Source: Flavobacterium sp. (GTDB lineage Bacteria > Bacteroidota > Bacteroidia > Flavobacteriales > Flavobacteriaceae). Taken from it: a DNA stretch of 53,047 bases. A program made the translations under genes and the position numbers. The stretch is taken from NCBI RefSeq assembly GCF_027531905.1, contig NZ_JAPZSU010000067.1, positions 1-53,047 of the forward strand, written 5' to 3'. The notes under the pieces are model-generated. The model worked only from the letters and a program-made list of their open reading frames with translations, ran no database searches and had not been told where the DNA came from. Positions 16,556 through 26,146 of this stretch are shown piece after piece (position 1 is the first letter of the stretch; every line of letters starts with the position of its first letter).

Positions 16556-17283
16556 AAAACCCTACGCTTACATTCACTCAAAACAATTGCTGCAGCAGTA
16601 GCGACATTTAAACTTTCGGTTTGTTGTAAATCACCAAAACGCGGAATTGTAATTTTTTGGGTGACCAAAGCCTCTATTTCAGGAGAAATACCATTTGCTT
16701 CATTTCCTAAAATAACAATTCCTTCAGTTGGAAGTTCTGTGCTATACAAAACATCACCTTCCATAAAAGTACCCAAAACAGGTAATTTCGTCGCTTTTAA
16801 ATATTCTTTTAAATCCAAATAATTCACATTCACCCTTGCGATAGAACCCATGGTAGCTTGCACTACTTTTGGATTATACAAATCGACTGTTTCTTTTGAG
16901 CAAATCACTTGCTTAATCCCAAACCAATCACACAATCTCAAAATCGTCCCCATATTTCCAGGATCACGAATCGTGTCTAACGCAACTGTAATTCCTTCAT
17001 TCAAAATCGTTCTTTCTTTTGGAATTTTAAATACAGCCAAACACGTATTAGGAGTAGTTAAGGCGCTAATTTTTTTTAAATCAGCATCAGAAATAACGGT
17101 TTTTTGCGTTAACGGAATAGTTTTAAAATCATCAACAGTGCTATAAAGATGTTGCAACTCGAAATTAGAACGCAATAACTCATCAATTCCTTTTACGCCT
17201 TCGGCAATAAATAATTGATGCGCTAATCTATATTTTTTTTGATGCAAACTCGATATAAGCTTTATTTGGTTTTTACTAACCAT
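16552..17283 (-). CDS. SpoU/TrmH-family RNA 2'-O-methyltransferase
   Basis: This SPOUT-class enzyme methylates a ribose in tRNA or rRNA. The N-terminal substrate-binding part (IKLISSLHQKKYRLAHQLFIAEGVKGIDELL) precedes the knotted domain with motifs 1-3: ALDTIRDPGNMGTILRLCDWFG, GIVILGNEANGISPEI, and IPRFGDLQQTESLNVATAAAIVLSE. The ATG at 17283 gives 243 residues and the typical start MVSKNQIK; the longer frame to 17367 would overlap tamL. The target RNA cannot be told from the sequence. Confidence 0.92.
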   Translation of the reverse strand: MVSKNQIKLISSLHQKKYRLAHQLFIAEGVKGIDELLRSNFELQHLYSTVDDFKTIPLTQKTVISDADLKKISALTTPNTCLAVFKIPKERTILNEGITVALDTIRDPGNMGTILRLCDWFGIKQVICSKETVDLYNPKVVQATMGSIARVNVNYLDLKEYLKATKLPVLGTFMEGDVLYSTELPTEGIVILGNEANGISPEIEALVTQKITIPRFGDLQQTESLNVATAAAIVLSECKRRVF

Positions 17284-17292
17284 AAAAAAATG

Positions 17293-17300
17293 TACTTTTG
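17293..17300 (+). promoter_or_regulatory. tamL -7 box (TACTTTTG)
   Basis: This exact TAnnTTTG octamer lies 21 bases before the tamL start codon and 9 bases from the divergent methyltransferase start. A TTG at 17266-17268 lies 24 bases upstream, slightly far for -33. Confidence 0.5.
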
Positions 17301-17321
17301 AATTAAATTTATTTAGAGCAC

Positions 17322-19880
17322 TTGAAAAAGAATACCACAAAAGTAGTTGCATTTCTTCTAATTGCAATAATTATTTCGGCATGTAATGCTGTAAAACGAG
17401 TTCCTGAGGGCAAATTTTTACTAACAAAAAATCAAATAGTAGTAAATGATAAACCCATCAAGGATCAATCGGCATTCGATCAAATGTCTCAAAATCCGAA
17501 CGGAACTTTTGGCGGTTTTAAGCTACGATTAGCGTTATACAATGCAGCAAATTTAAATCCAGATTCTACTTATCAAGCCAAATTCACCAACAATCCAGGA
17601 AAATACGAACGAAAAGCCAAGTGGTTGTCTGCAAAACAAGTAGACCGACTTGGAGAATCATTTTATTACAAAGGCATTCATAAATTTCTAAAAAAAGTAG
17701 GCGAACCTCCTGTAATCATTGACACGATTAAGACCCAAAAAACAGTTAATCGTTTAAACAATTACTATTTTAATAATGGCTATTTCAACGCCAAAACCTC
17801 CTACTCTATTGATACCGTTGGCTTTAAAAAAGCAAAAGTTAAATACAAAATTGCTTTATCAGATCCTTTTATTTTAGACACCATCAGCAGAGTGATTTCG
17901 ACACCGGCCTTAGACTCGCTCTACAATTCGACTAAAGAAAGTAGTTATATTCAATCAGGGAAACAATATAAAACGAGTGATTTTGAAGAAGAAAAAAACA
18001 GAATCACCACTTACTTCAGAAACAACGGGGCTTATCACTTTCAACCCAACAATGTGACTTTTGACATAGATACCATTGGCAAAAAAAACAAAGCCAATGT
18101 AAAAATGATCATTAAAAATTACTCGTATCAAAAAGACGACTCAACTTATACCGCTCCTTTTAAGCTTTTTAAAATAAGTGATGTAAAAATTTACACCGAC
18201 TTTTCAGCAAAAAATCCACCCGAAACTGTAACTGATAGCACAGAATACAAAGGATTTCATCTGTACAGTCATGGAAAGCTAAAATACAAACCATCTGCCA
18301 TAACAGATGCAGTCTTCTTGACAAAAGGTTCTTATTTTGGGGACTACAAAACGGTCCTTTCTAATCGTTCTTTAAATAATTTGAAAATATTTGGCTACCC
18401 AAGTATCCAATACGAAGTAGACCGAAAAGATAGTACCGCTCAATCCCTTATTGCAAAAATATATCTTTCGCCAAGGAAAAAATTTAGCTTTGGAACTACT
18501 TTGGAGGTAACCCATTCTAATATCCAAGATTTTGGGATTGGAGCCAGTATAACCGAAACGATTCGAAATGTATTTAACAGGGCCGAAACATTGGAAATTG
18601 GTCTTAGAGGCAATATTGGTTCTTCTAAAGATTTTGCTAACCCGAATGACGCTTTTTTCAATGTAACTGAATATGGAATCAATTTAAAATTAAACTTCCC
18701 TCGTATTTTATTCCCTATCAGTACTGATAAAATCATCCCTAAACGAATGATTCCGTATACGCAAATTTCATCGGGATTCAACAAACAAAGAAACATCGGA
18801 TTAGACAAAGAAAACTTTACTGCTTTATTCACCTATAACTGGAACCCAATTCGTAATAATACTGCTCGAGTAGAATTATTGAACGTTCAATTTGTACGAA
18901 ATCTAAATCCAGACAATTATTTTAATGTCTATGGCTCTTCTTACAACGCTTTGAATAAAATAGCTAAAGACTTTAACACCAACACAGACTATATAGATTA
19001 CGAAACAAAAAACCTCATAATTAACTCCGGAACAGATGGATTTATTAATGACGTTTTAAACCTTAATACTGCTATAAAATTTGAAGATAAAGAATTTAAA
19101 GAAGTATTGAGCATAGAAGAAAGAAGGCAACGATTGACAGAAAACGACTTTATCCTTGGAACAAGTTACACTTTTACTCAATCCACAAAAAAAGACAACC
19201 AAGACAATGACTTTTACCAATTTAGAACCAAAATCGAATCAGCGGGAACTTTATTGAGTTTGATCGCCAAAGCCAGCAACCTACCAAAAAGCTCCTCAGG
19301 CAAATACGAAATCTTCAATTTGCCCTATTCAGAATATCTAAAATTAGAATTAGACTATATAAAGCATTGGGATTTTTCGAAAGAAAACATTGTTGCCTTT
19401 AGAAGTTTCTTCGGCATTGCGCTCCCTTTTGGAAATGCAGATTACATTCCTTTCTCGAGAAGTTATTTTTCGGGAGGGACCAATGACAATAGAGCTTGGC
19501 AACCCTACAGTCTAGGGCCAGGAAGTAGCGGTTCTATTCTTGATTTCAACGAAGCCAACATGAAGATTGCTTTAAGTGCCGAGTACCGTTTCAAAATTGC
19601 AGGAAGTATGAAAGGTGCTTTTTTCGCAGATGCTGGAAACATTTGGAATGTATCTGATGCAATGGAAGTAGAAAGCGCCAGATTTAATGGACTCGAAGAC
19701 TTAAAAGAAATTGCTCTTGGAACAGGATTTGGACTACGATATGATCTTAGCTTCTTTGTAGTTCGATTTGACTTAGGTTTTAAGACTTACAACCCTGCTT
19801 ACCCAATTGGAAATCGTTGGTTTAAAGATATAAATTTCACAAAATCGGTCTTAAATTTTGGAATTAATTACCCGTTCTAA
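17322..19880 (+). CDS. tamL: TamL, BamA/TamA-type outer-membrane assembly lipoprotein
   Basis: The 852-residue protein starts at TTG. The N-terminus MKKNTTKVVAFLLIAIIISAC is a lipoprotein signal with the modified Cys at 21. POTRA-like repeats follow (for example GYFNAKTSYSIDTVGFKKAKVKYKIAL), then an Omp85 barrel: SFGTTLEVTHSNIQDFGIGASI, SRSYFSGGTNDNRAWQPYSLGPGSSG near the C-terminus, and closing strands GTGFGLRYDLSFFVVRFDLGFK and SVLNFGINYPF. TamL is the Bacteroidota lipoprotein form of TamA, which helps assemble outer-membrane proteins with TamB. No TamB-like gene is next to it; fbaA follows. Confidence 0.88.
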   Translation: MKKNTTKVVAFLLIAIIISACNAVKRVPEGKFLLTKNQIVVNDKPIKDQSAFDQMSQNPNGTFGGFKLRLALYNAANLNPDSTYQAKFTNNPGKYERKAKWLSAKQVDRLGESFYYKGIHKFLKKVGEPPVIIDTIKTQKTVNRLNNYYFNNGYFNAKTSYSIDTVGFKKAKVKYKIALSDPFILDTISRVISTPALDSLYNSTKESSYIQSGKQYKTSDFEEEKNRITTYFRNNGAYHFQPNNVTFDIDTIGKKNKANVKMIIKNYSYQKDDSTYTAPFKLFKISDVKIYTDFSAKNPPETVTDSTEYKGFHLYSHGKLKYKPSAITDAVFLTKGSYFGDYKTVLSNRSLNNLKIFGYPSIQYEVDRKDSTAQSLIAKIYLSPRKKFSFGTTLEVTHSNIQDFGIGASITETIRNVFNRAETLEIGLRGNIGSSKDFANPNDAFFNVTEYGINLKLNFPRILFPISTDKIIPKRMIPYTQISSGFNKQRNIGLDKENFTALFTYNWNPIRNNTARVELLNVQFVRNLNPDNYFNVYGSSYNALNKIAKDFNTNTDYIDYETKNLIINSGTDGFINDVLNLNTAIKFEDKEFKEVLSIEERRQRLTENDFILGTSYTFTQSTKKDNQDNDFYQFRTKIESAGTLLSLIAKASNLPKSSSGKYEIFNLPYSEYLKLELDYIKHWDFSKENIVAFRSFFGIALPFGNADYIPFSRSYFSGGTNDNRAWQPYSLGPGSSGSILDFNEANMKIALSAEYRFKIAGSMKGAFFADAGNIWNVSDAMEVESARFNGLEDLKEIALGTGFGLRYDLSFFVVRFDLGFKTYNPAYPIGNRWFKDINFTKSVLNFGINYPF

Positions 19881-19944
19881 AATTAGAAATGATTAATTTT
19901 GCAAACTGATAAGTAAAAAACAAATAACTTAAAAAATAAGTAAA

Positions 19945-21012
19945 ATGGCACACAACATAAAACCAGGAGTTGCTACTGGAGACCAAGTACAAGAGATATT
20001 TAAATATGCAAAAGAGAAAGGCTTCGCGCTTCCAGCAGTAAATGTAACTGGCTCAAACACCATCAATGGAGTTCTTGAAACAGCAGCAAAATTGAACGCG
20101 CCTGTTATTATTCAATTCTCTAATGGTGGAGCGCAATTCAACGCAGGAAAAGGACTTTCAAATGCAGGAGAAAAAGCAGCAATCGCTGGTGGAATCGCTG
20201 GTGCAAAACATATTCATACTTTAGCAGAAGCATATGGTGCAACTGTAATTTTACATACTGACCACTGTGCAAAAAAATTATTGCCTTGGATTGATGGTTT
20301 GTTAGATGCTTCTGAAGCGCATTTTGCAACTACAGGAAAACCATTATTTTCTTCACACATGATTGACTTGTCTGAAGAGCCAATCGAAGAAAACATCGAA
20401 ATCTGTAAAGGTTATTTAGCTCGTATGAGCAAAATGGGAATGACGCTTGAAATCGAGTTAGGTATTACAGGTGGTGAAGAAGATGGTGTTGACAATTCTG
20501 ATGTTGATAGTTCAAAATTATACACTCAACCTTCTGAAGTATCATACGCTTACGAAGAATTATCAAAAGTAAGCCCACGTTTTACTATTGCTGCTTCTTT
20601 TGGAAACGTTCACGGTGTTTACAAACCAGGAAACGTGAAATTGACTCCAAAAATCTTGAAAAACTCTCAAGACTATGTTCAAGACAAATTCAACACAGGA
20701 CATAACCCAGTTGATTTTGTATTCCACGGAGGTTCTGGATCTACTTTAGAAGAAATTAGAGAAGCTATCGGATATGGTGTAGTTAAAATGAATATCGATA
20801 CTGATTTGCAATTTGCTTTCACAGAAGGAATTCGTGACTATATGGTTAACAATTTAGAGTATTTGAAAACTCAAATTGGTAACCCAGAAGGTGCTGATGC
20901 TCCAAACAAAAAATACTATGACCCAAGAAAATGGTTAAGAGAAAGCGAAGTGACTTTTAATGCTAGATTAGAACAAGCATTTGCTGACTTAAACAATGTA
21001 AATACACTATAA
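19945..21012 (+). CDS. fbaA: Fructose-bisphosphate aldolase, class II
   Basis: This zinc enzyme of glycolysis and gluconeogenesis cleaves fructose-1,6-bisphosphate. The length (355) and motifs match the class IIA (E. coli FbaA) type: VILHTDHCAKKLLPW with metal His and Asp, EIELGITGGEEDGVDNS, AASFGNVHGVYKPGNVKL, FVFHGGSGS and VVKMNIDTDLQFAFTEGIR. The start MAHNIKPGVATGDQVQEIF is typical. A hairpin follows. Confidence 0.96.
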   Translation: MAHNIKPGVATGDQVQEIFKYAKEKGFALPAVNVTGSNTINGVLETAAKLNAPVIIQFSNGGAQFNAGKGLSNAGEKAAIAGGIAGAKHIHTLAEAYGATVILHTDHCAKKLLPWIDGLLDASEAHFATTGKPLFSSHMIDLSEEPIEENIEICKGYLARMSKMGMTLEIELGITGGEEDGVDNSDVDSSKLYTQPSEVSYAYEELSKVSPRFTIAASFGNVHGVYKPGNVKLTPKILKNSQDYVQDKFNTGHNPVDFVFHGGSGSTLEEIREAIGYGVVKMNIDTDLQFAFTEGIRDYMVNNLEYLKTQIGNPEGADAPNKKYYDPRKWLRESEVTFNARLEQAFADLNNVNTL

Positions 21013-21036
21013 AAAAGTGATTCACTTTTAATTTTA

Positions 21037-21071
21037 AGTGTTCAGTTATCAAAAACTGATAATTGAACACT
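21037..21071 (+). terminator. Hairpin after fbaA, possible terminator
   Basis: AGTGTTCAGTTATC and GATAATTGAACACT form a 14-bp stem with one G-T pair and a 7-base loop. The tail TTTATTG is a weak T-run, so termination may be partial. Confidence 0.5.
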
Positions 21072-21082
21072 TTATTGATTAA

Positions 21083-21120
21083 TAAACAGAATACTTGATT
21101 ACTGAACACTGAATACTAAA
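21083..21120. repeat. Degenerate TTCAGT repeats before accD
   Basis: Reading the minus strand, TTTAGTATTCAGTGTTCAGT and an ATTCTG unit repeat a short AGTNTTCAGT theme up to 3 bases from the accD start. The 13-mer TTTAGTATTCAGT is shared exactly with 9032-9044 at the etfB stop codon. Confidence 0.45.
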
Positions 21121-21123
21121 TAA

Positions 21124-21978
21124 ATGGCTTGGTTTAAAAGAAAAGAAAAAGGAATTACTACCGCTACCGAAGACAAAATGGACATCCCAAAAGGGCTTTG
21201 GTACAAATCACCTACAGGGAAAATTATAGATGCTGACGAATTAGCACGTAACTTATATGTTAGCCCAGAAGATGATTTTCATGTTCGAATTGGTAGTGCA
21301 ACCTATTTTGAAATTTTATTCGACAACAATGAATTTGTTGAATTAGATAAAAACATGAGCTCGAAAGACACTTTACATTTCGTAGACACCAAAAAATATT
21401 CAGACCGTCTAAAAGATGTGATGGACAAAACACAACTCAAAGATGCTGTTAGAACTGGCGTTGGAAAATCTAAAGGAAAAGAGTTAGTAATTTGCGCAAT
21501 GGATTTTGCTTTCATCGGAGGATCTATGGGGGCTGTGGTAGGAGAAAAAATTGCTAGAGGGATTGACTATGCCATCCAAAACAAATTACCTTTTGTAATG
21601 ATTTCCAAATCAGGAGGTGCTCGTATGATGGAAGCTGCCTATTCCTTAATGCAATTGGCCAAAACATCGGTAAAATTAGCACAATTGGCAGAAGCAGGAT
21701 TACCATACATCTCTTTATGTACAGATCCAACCACCGGAGGAACCACCGCTTCTTACGCCATGTTAGGCGATATTAATATCTCTGAACCAGGAGCATTAAT
21801 TGGATTTGCAGGACCTCGTGTAGTTAGAGACACTACTGGTAAAGATTTACCAGAAGGTTTCCAAACTGCAGAATTTCTTTTGGAACATGGTTTCTTAGAT
21901 TTCATTACCCCAAGAAAAGAATTGAAAGACAAAATCAACTTGTATATTGATTTGATTCAAAACAACGATATTCGATAA
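21124..21978 (+). CDS. accD: Acetyl-CoA carboxylase carboxyltransferase, beta subunit (no zinc ribbon)
   Basis: This subunit transfers the carboxyl group from biotin to acetyl-CoA in fatty-acid synthesis, paired with AccA encoded elsewhere. The crotonase-type core is intact: [82 protein letters not shown]. The N-terminal zinc ribbon of the family, normally two CxxC pairs, is present in outline ([20 protein letters not shown], then [10 protein letters not shown]), but the four metal positions read S29, G32, S47 and D50. Zinc cannot be bound as in E. coli AccD. A strong terminator follows. Confidence 0.95.
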   Translation: MAWFKRKEKGITTATEDKMDIPKGLWYKSPTGKIIDADELARNLYVSPEDDFHVRIGSATYFEILFDNNEFVELDKNMSSKDTLHFVDTKKYSDRLKDVMDKTQLKDAVRTGVGKSKGKELVICAMDFAFIGGSMGAVVGEKIARGIDYAIQNKLPFVMISKSGGARMMEAAYSLMQLAKTSVKLAQLAEAGLPYISLCTDPTTGGTTASYAMLGDINISEPGALIGFAGPRVVRDTTGKDLPEGFQTAEFLLEHGFLDFITPRKELKDKINLYIDLIQNNDIR

Positions 21979-21998
21979 GTCTTTTTACTTTTAAATAC

Positions 21999-22029
21999 AA
22001 AATCCCAAGGAATTCTTGGGATTTTTTTT
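21999..22029 (+). terminator. accD terminator
   Basis: AAATCCCAAG pairs with CTTGGGATTT around a 5-base loop and is followed by a T-run. Confidence 0.85.
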
Positions 22030-22072
22030 ATTCAATAAACTAAAACATTTAGTCACTCTTTGACAAACCATA

Positions 22073-23320
22073 CTACATCCCTGTTCGAATTGCCTCAACA
22101 GGATCTAAATTAGCAGCAGAAATAGCAGGTAAAATACCCGAAAGCAAACCAATAAAAGCTGCCAAACTTGTTCCCAGAAGAATATTACCAAAACCTAATA
22201 CAAATTCGAAATCCAACGCATTGGTCAACACAATTGCTATAACCCAAACAAAGAATAATCCAATTAATCCACCAATTAAAGAAAGAATAACCGCCTCAAA
22301 CAAAAACTGAAACAAAATAAATCGATTTTTGGCTCCTAAAGATTTTTGAATGCCGATTAAATTGGTTCGTTCTTTTACCGAAACAAACATAATATTCGCA
22401 ATTCCAAAACCACCAACCAACAAAGAAAAACCACTAATTATCCAGCCAACCACATTCATTTGCCCAATGATTCCATCGATAAAATCAGTAAATCCTGAAA
22501 AAACATTAATGAAAAAGTTATCAATTTCACCTGCTTTTAAACCGCGAAAAGCTCTGAGTTTTTGCGTAATTTCACCTTTATAAGCCTCCATATCTACCCC
22601 TTTTTCGGGCTTGAATATGATTACATTCGTCAATCCATCATTATTATCTCCAAATAATTGACGTACAAAATTCACTGGAATAAAAGCAGACGTATCGTCT
22701 TCATCAAAAATACCCGAGCCTTTCTTCTTTAGCACGCCAATCACTGTAAAACGTTTCCCATACAGGCGCACCGTTTTGCCAATTGGATCACTACCTTCGA
22801 ATAATGACGAAGCGATTTCATCGCCCAAAACAATCACCGAAGCACCAGAATTGGCCTCAGACTCGTTATAAAAACGGCCTTTTTCAAATTCTAACCCTTG
22901 AATATCAATAAACTCATGAGAAACCGGCACAATATTGACGTCACTAACCGTTTTTGATTCATGTTTTATGGATTCTCTTTTGGTAAAAATCTGATACCCC
23001 ATTTGGTCTGTATGGGTCATTGCCCCTTTCATATAAATGTATTCATCATATTTTACATTCGGAAACTGTTCTCTTTTCCACTGCGGAATTTCTGAAGGAC
23101 CAAAAGAAAACTTCATCAGATAAATGGTGTTTTTATCTAAACTACTCAAATCCTTGGATATTTTTCTATCCAAAGAATCGACCGCTGCCAAAACTGCGAT
23201 TATTGAAAAAATACCAATGGTAACCCCTAATAAGGAAAGTAAAGTCCTTAATTTATTAGCCAACAATGCATTCATTGCAAAACTAAAACTCTCTTTCAAC
23301 AATCGAAGATAAACTAGCAT
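22073..23320 (-). CDS. ABC transporter permease of the MacB/FtsX type
   Basis: The 415-residue inner-membrane protein has the MacB layout: an N-terminal membrane segment (ANKLRTLLSLLGVTIGIFSIIAVLAAVDSL), a periplasmic core of about 220 residues (RFYNESEANSGASVIVLGDEIASSLFEGSDPIGKTV, TVIGVLKKKGSG), then three C-terminal segments of the FtsX domain ending LPAISAANLDPVEAIRTGM. There is no ATPase domain in the protein and none beside it, so its partner must be encoded elsewhere. Such systems export lipoproteins, peptides or toxic compounds; the substrate is unknown. Confidence 0.88.
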   Translation of the reverse strand: MLVYLRLLKESFSFAMNALLANKLRTLLSLLGVTIGIFSIIAVLAAVDSLDRKISKDLSSLDKNTIYLMKFSFGPSEIPQWKREQFPNVKYDEYIYMKGAMTHTDQMGYQIFTKRESIKHESKTVSDVNIVPVSHEFIDIQGLEFEKGRFYNESEANSGASVIVLGDEIASSLFEGSDPIGKTVRLYGKRFTVIGVLKKKGSGIFDEDDTSAFIPVNFVRQLFGDNNDGLTNVIIFKPEKGVDMEAYKGEITQKLRAFRGLKAGEIDNFFINVFSGFTDFIDGIIGQMNVVGWIISGFSLLVGGFGIANIMFVSVKERTNLIGIQKSLGAKNRFILFQFLFEAVILSLIGGLIGLFFVWVIAIVLTNALDFEFVLGFGNILLGTSLAAFIGLLSGILPAISAANLDPVEAIRTGM

Positions 23321-23452
23321 AGACTTAAAAATTGTGTTAGGTAAAATTCATTAAATTTTATTCAAAAACCTAATAAATATAGTACTTCCATAAGTACGAA
23401 TTTAAATAAAAATGTTACAGCATTTCCTGTGAATTTATTTATAAAAATTAAC

Positions 23453-23460
23453 TATTTTTG
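23453..23460 (+). promoter_or_regulatory. purH -7 box (TATTTTTG)
   Basis: This exact TAnnTTTG octamer lies 23 bases before the purH ATG. No purine-riboswitch-like structure is visible in the short leader. Confidence 0.5.
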
Positions 23461-23483
23461 CACTTTCAAAAAAACTACTACAC

Positions 23484-25010
23484 ATGAGCACTACTAAAAA
23501 AATACAATCAGCCTTAATTTCAGTGTTTTCCAAAGACGGATTAGAGCCAATTGTTAGAAAATTACACGAACAAAACGTTGTTTTTTATTCTACTGGAGGA
23601 ACCGAAGAATTCATTAAAAACTTAGGCATCCCTGTAATCCCTGTAGAAGACGTAACCTCTTATCCTTCAATTCTTGGAGGCAGAGTAAAAACCTTGCACC
23701 CAAAAGTATTTGGTGGCATTTTAAATCGTCAAGACAACGAATGCGATGTGCAACAAATGATGGAATTTGAAATCCCTCAAATCGATTTAGTAATTGTTGA
23801 TTTGTATCCTTTTGAAAAAACGGTTGCTTCTGGCGCAAGTGAAGCCGATATTATAGAAAAAATTGACATTGGTGGTATTTCATTAATTCGCGCTGGTGCC
23901 AAAAATTTTAAAGATACCGTGATCGTTTCATCAATGGATCAGTATGGTTTATTTTTAGAGATGATTACCAATCAAAATGGAAACACTACTTTAGAAGATA
24001 GAAAACTTTTGGCTACCAAAGCATTTCACGTTTCTTCGCATTATGACGGAGCTATTTTCAACTACTTCAATACCGACGAAACAATTTATAAAGAAAGTAT
24101 CGCTAACGGTCAAGTCCTTCGTTATGGCGAAAATCCACATCAAAAAGGGTTTTTCTTCGGAGATTTTGAAGCAATGTTCGATAAAGTTCACGGAAAAGAA
24201 TTGTCTTACAATAATTTACTAGATGTTGATGCTGCCGTAAACTTAATCAATGAATTCAAAACTGATGGCCCTACCTTTGCCATTTTGAAACACAATAACG
24301 CTTGTGGACTAGCCACTAGAACCACTATTAGCGAAGCATACAACGCTGCATTAGCTTGCGATCCAACCTCTGCTTTTGGTGGCGTTCTTATATCCAATAC
24401 CAAAATAGATGTTGCTACTGCCACAGAAATCAACAAATTATTCTGCGAAGTTGTAATTGCTCCAGCTTATGACGCAGAAGCTTTGACAATTTTACAAGAA
24501 AAGAAAAACAGAATCATTTTAATTCAAAATGAAGTAACCTTACCAGAGAGACAAGTTCGTACGTGCTTAAATGGATTATTGATTCAAGATCGAAACAATA
24601 TCACAGATCAAGCATCAGATTTGAAGACAGTAACAACTACAGCACCAACTGAGCAAGAAGTTAAAGATCTTATTTTTGCTTCGAAAGTGTGCAAAAACAC
24701 CAAATCAAATACGATTGTTTTTGCTAAAAACGGTACGCTTATTGCATCAGGAACAGGCCAAACCTCAAGAGTTGATGCTTTGATGCAAGCTGTAGACAAA
24801 GCAAAAGCATTTGGATTTAGTTTAGAAGGTGCTTCTATGGCAAGCGATGCCTTCTTTCCTTTTCCTGACTGTGTAGAATTAGCCAAAAAAGCAGGAATTA
24901 CCGCTGTTATTCAGCCTGGAGGATCCATTAAAGATGAGTTAAGTATCAACTATTGCAACGAAAACAATTTGGCAATGGTATTTACAGGAACACGTCATTT
25001 TAAACATTAA
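23484..25010 (+). CDS. purH: Bifunctional AICAR formyltransferase / IMP cyclohydrolase
   Basis: It catalyses the last two steps of IMP synthesis. The N-terminal MGS-like cyclohydrolase domain shows ALISVFSKDGLEPIVRKL, FYSTGGTEEFI and LGGRVKTLHPKVFGGIL; the transformylase domain shows LRYGENPHQKG, the catalytic KHNNACG, DPTSAFGGV and SDAFFPFPDCVELAKKAG, ending MVFTGTRHFKH. The length of 508 is normal. mreB follows after 44 bases, as often in Bacteroidota, though the pathways are unrelated. Confidence 0.97.
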   Translation: MSTTKKIQSALISVFSKDGLEPIVRKLHEQNVVFYSTGGTEEFIKNLGIPVIPVEDVTSYPSILGGRVKTLHPKVFGGILNRQDNECDVQQMMEFEIPQIDLVIVDLYPFEKTVASGASEADIIEKIDIGGISLIRAGAKNFKDTVIVSSMDQYGLFLEMITNQNGNTTLEDRKLLATKAFHVSSHYDGAIFNYFNTDETIYKESIANGQVLRYGENPHQKGFFFGDFEAMFDKVHGKELSYNNLLDVDAAVNLINEFKTDGPTFAILKHNNACGLATRTTISEAYNAALACDPTSAFGGVLISNTKIDVATATEINKLFCEVVIAPAYDAEALTILQEKKNRIILIQNEVTLPERQVRTCLNGLLIQDRNNITDQASDLKTVTTTAPTEQEVKDLIFASKVCKNTKSNTIVFAKNGTLIASGTGQTSRVDALMQAVDKAKAFGFSLEGASMASDAFFPFPDCVELAKKAGITAVIQPGGSIKDELSINYCNENNLAMVFTGTRHFKH

Positions 25011-25054
25011 TTTGTTTAACTTTGTTTAATAATTTTTACAATACATAAAAACCT

Positions 25055-26083
25055 ATGGGATTTTTTGATTTCATGACTGAGGATATCGCGATAGACCTTG
25101 GTACCGCAAACACTTTAATCATTCACAATGATAAAGTAGTTATTGACAGTCCTTCTATTGTCGCTAGAGATAGAGTATCAGGCAAAATCATTGCCGTTGG
25201 CAAAGAAGCCAATATGATGCAAGGAAAAACGCATGAAAACATAAAAACAATTAGACCATTAAAAGATGGTGTAATTGCGGATTTTGATGCCTCTGAAAAA
25301 ATGATCAGTATGTTCATCAAAAGTATCCCTGCGCTAAATAAAAAAATGTTTACTCCAGCATTGCGTATGGTTATCTGCATTCCATCAGGGATTACCGAAG
25401 TTGAAATGCGTGCCGTAAAAGAATCTTGCGAACGAGTAAACGGCAAAGAAGTATACTTAATTCATGAACCAATGGCAGCCGCAATTGGTATAGGTATCGA
25501 CATTATGCAACCAAAAGGAAACATGATTGTAGATATTGGAGGAGGTACTACAGAAATTGCTGTAATTGCTTTGGGCGGAATTGTTTGTGACAAATCTGTA
25601 AAAATTGCAGGGGATGTATTCACGAATGACATTGTTTACTATATGCGTACCCAACACAACCTTTTTGTTGGAGAAAGCACCGCTGAAAAAATAAAAATCC
25701 AAATTGGAGCCGCTATAGAAGATTTAGAGAGTCCACCAGAAGATATGTCTGTTCAAGGGCGTGATTTATTAACTGGTAAACCAAAACAAGTAGAGGTTTC
25801 TTACCGTGAAATTGCTAAGGCATTAGACAAATCAATACAAAGAATCGAGGATGCTGTGATGGAAACTCTTTCGCAAACACCTCCAGAATTAGCAGCCGAT
25901 ATTTACAATACAGGGATTTATCTAGCTGGCGGAGGTTCTATGTTGAGAGGACTTGACAAACGAATTTCTCAAAAAACAGATTTACCAGTTTACATTGCGG
26001 AAGATCCATTGCGAGCTGTTGTACGAGGAACTGGTATGGCCTTAAAAAATATTACTAAATTTAAAAGTATCTTGATTAAATAA
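25055..26083 (+). CDS. mreB: Rod-shape protein MreB (actin-like)
   Basis: This is a cytoskeletal ATPase that positions lateral wall synthesis. The actin-fold motifs are clear: phosphate 1 IAIDLGTANTLI, connect 1 MAAAIGIGIDI, phosphate 2 MIVDIGGGTTEIAVIALGG, adenosine GIYLAGGGSMLRGLDKRI. The short N-terminal amphipathic start MGFFDFMTED fits membrane binding. It is the first gene of a tight elongasome operon through rodA. Confidence 0.97.
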   Translation: MGFFDFMTEDIAIDLGTANTLIIHNDKVVIDSPSIVARDRVSGKIIAVGKEANMMQGKTHENIKTIRPLKDGVIADFDASEKMISMFIKSIPALNKKMFTPALRMVICIPSGITEVEMRAVKESCERVNGKEVYLIHEPMAAAIGIGIDIMQPKGNMIVDIGGGTTEIAVIALGGIVCDKSVKIAGDVFTNDIVYYMRTQHNLFVGESTAEKIKIQIGAAIEDLESPPEDMSVQGRDLLTGKPKQVEVSYREIAKALDKSIQRIEDAVMETLSQTPPELAADIYNTGIYLAGGGSMLRGLDKRISQKTDLPVYIAEDPLRAVVRGTGMALKNITKFKSILIK

Positions 26084-26146
26084 GCATTTTCAAAAATCAA
26101 CTTATATAACCCATCCGCAATTATCACTTAATTATTCCATTACAAA

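Noticed and set aside
17284..17367. Longer N-terminus for the SpoU-family methyltransferase
   Set aside because: It would overlap the tamL start and promoter; the shorter start MVSKNQIK fits the family.
22073..23320. Complete MacB exporter
   Set aside because: Walker A/B and the ATPase domain are absent from this protein and its neighbours; only the permease half is present.
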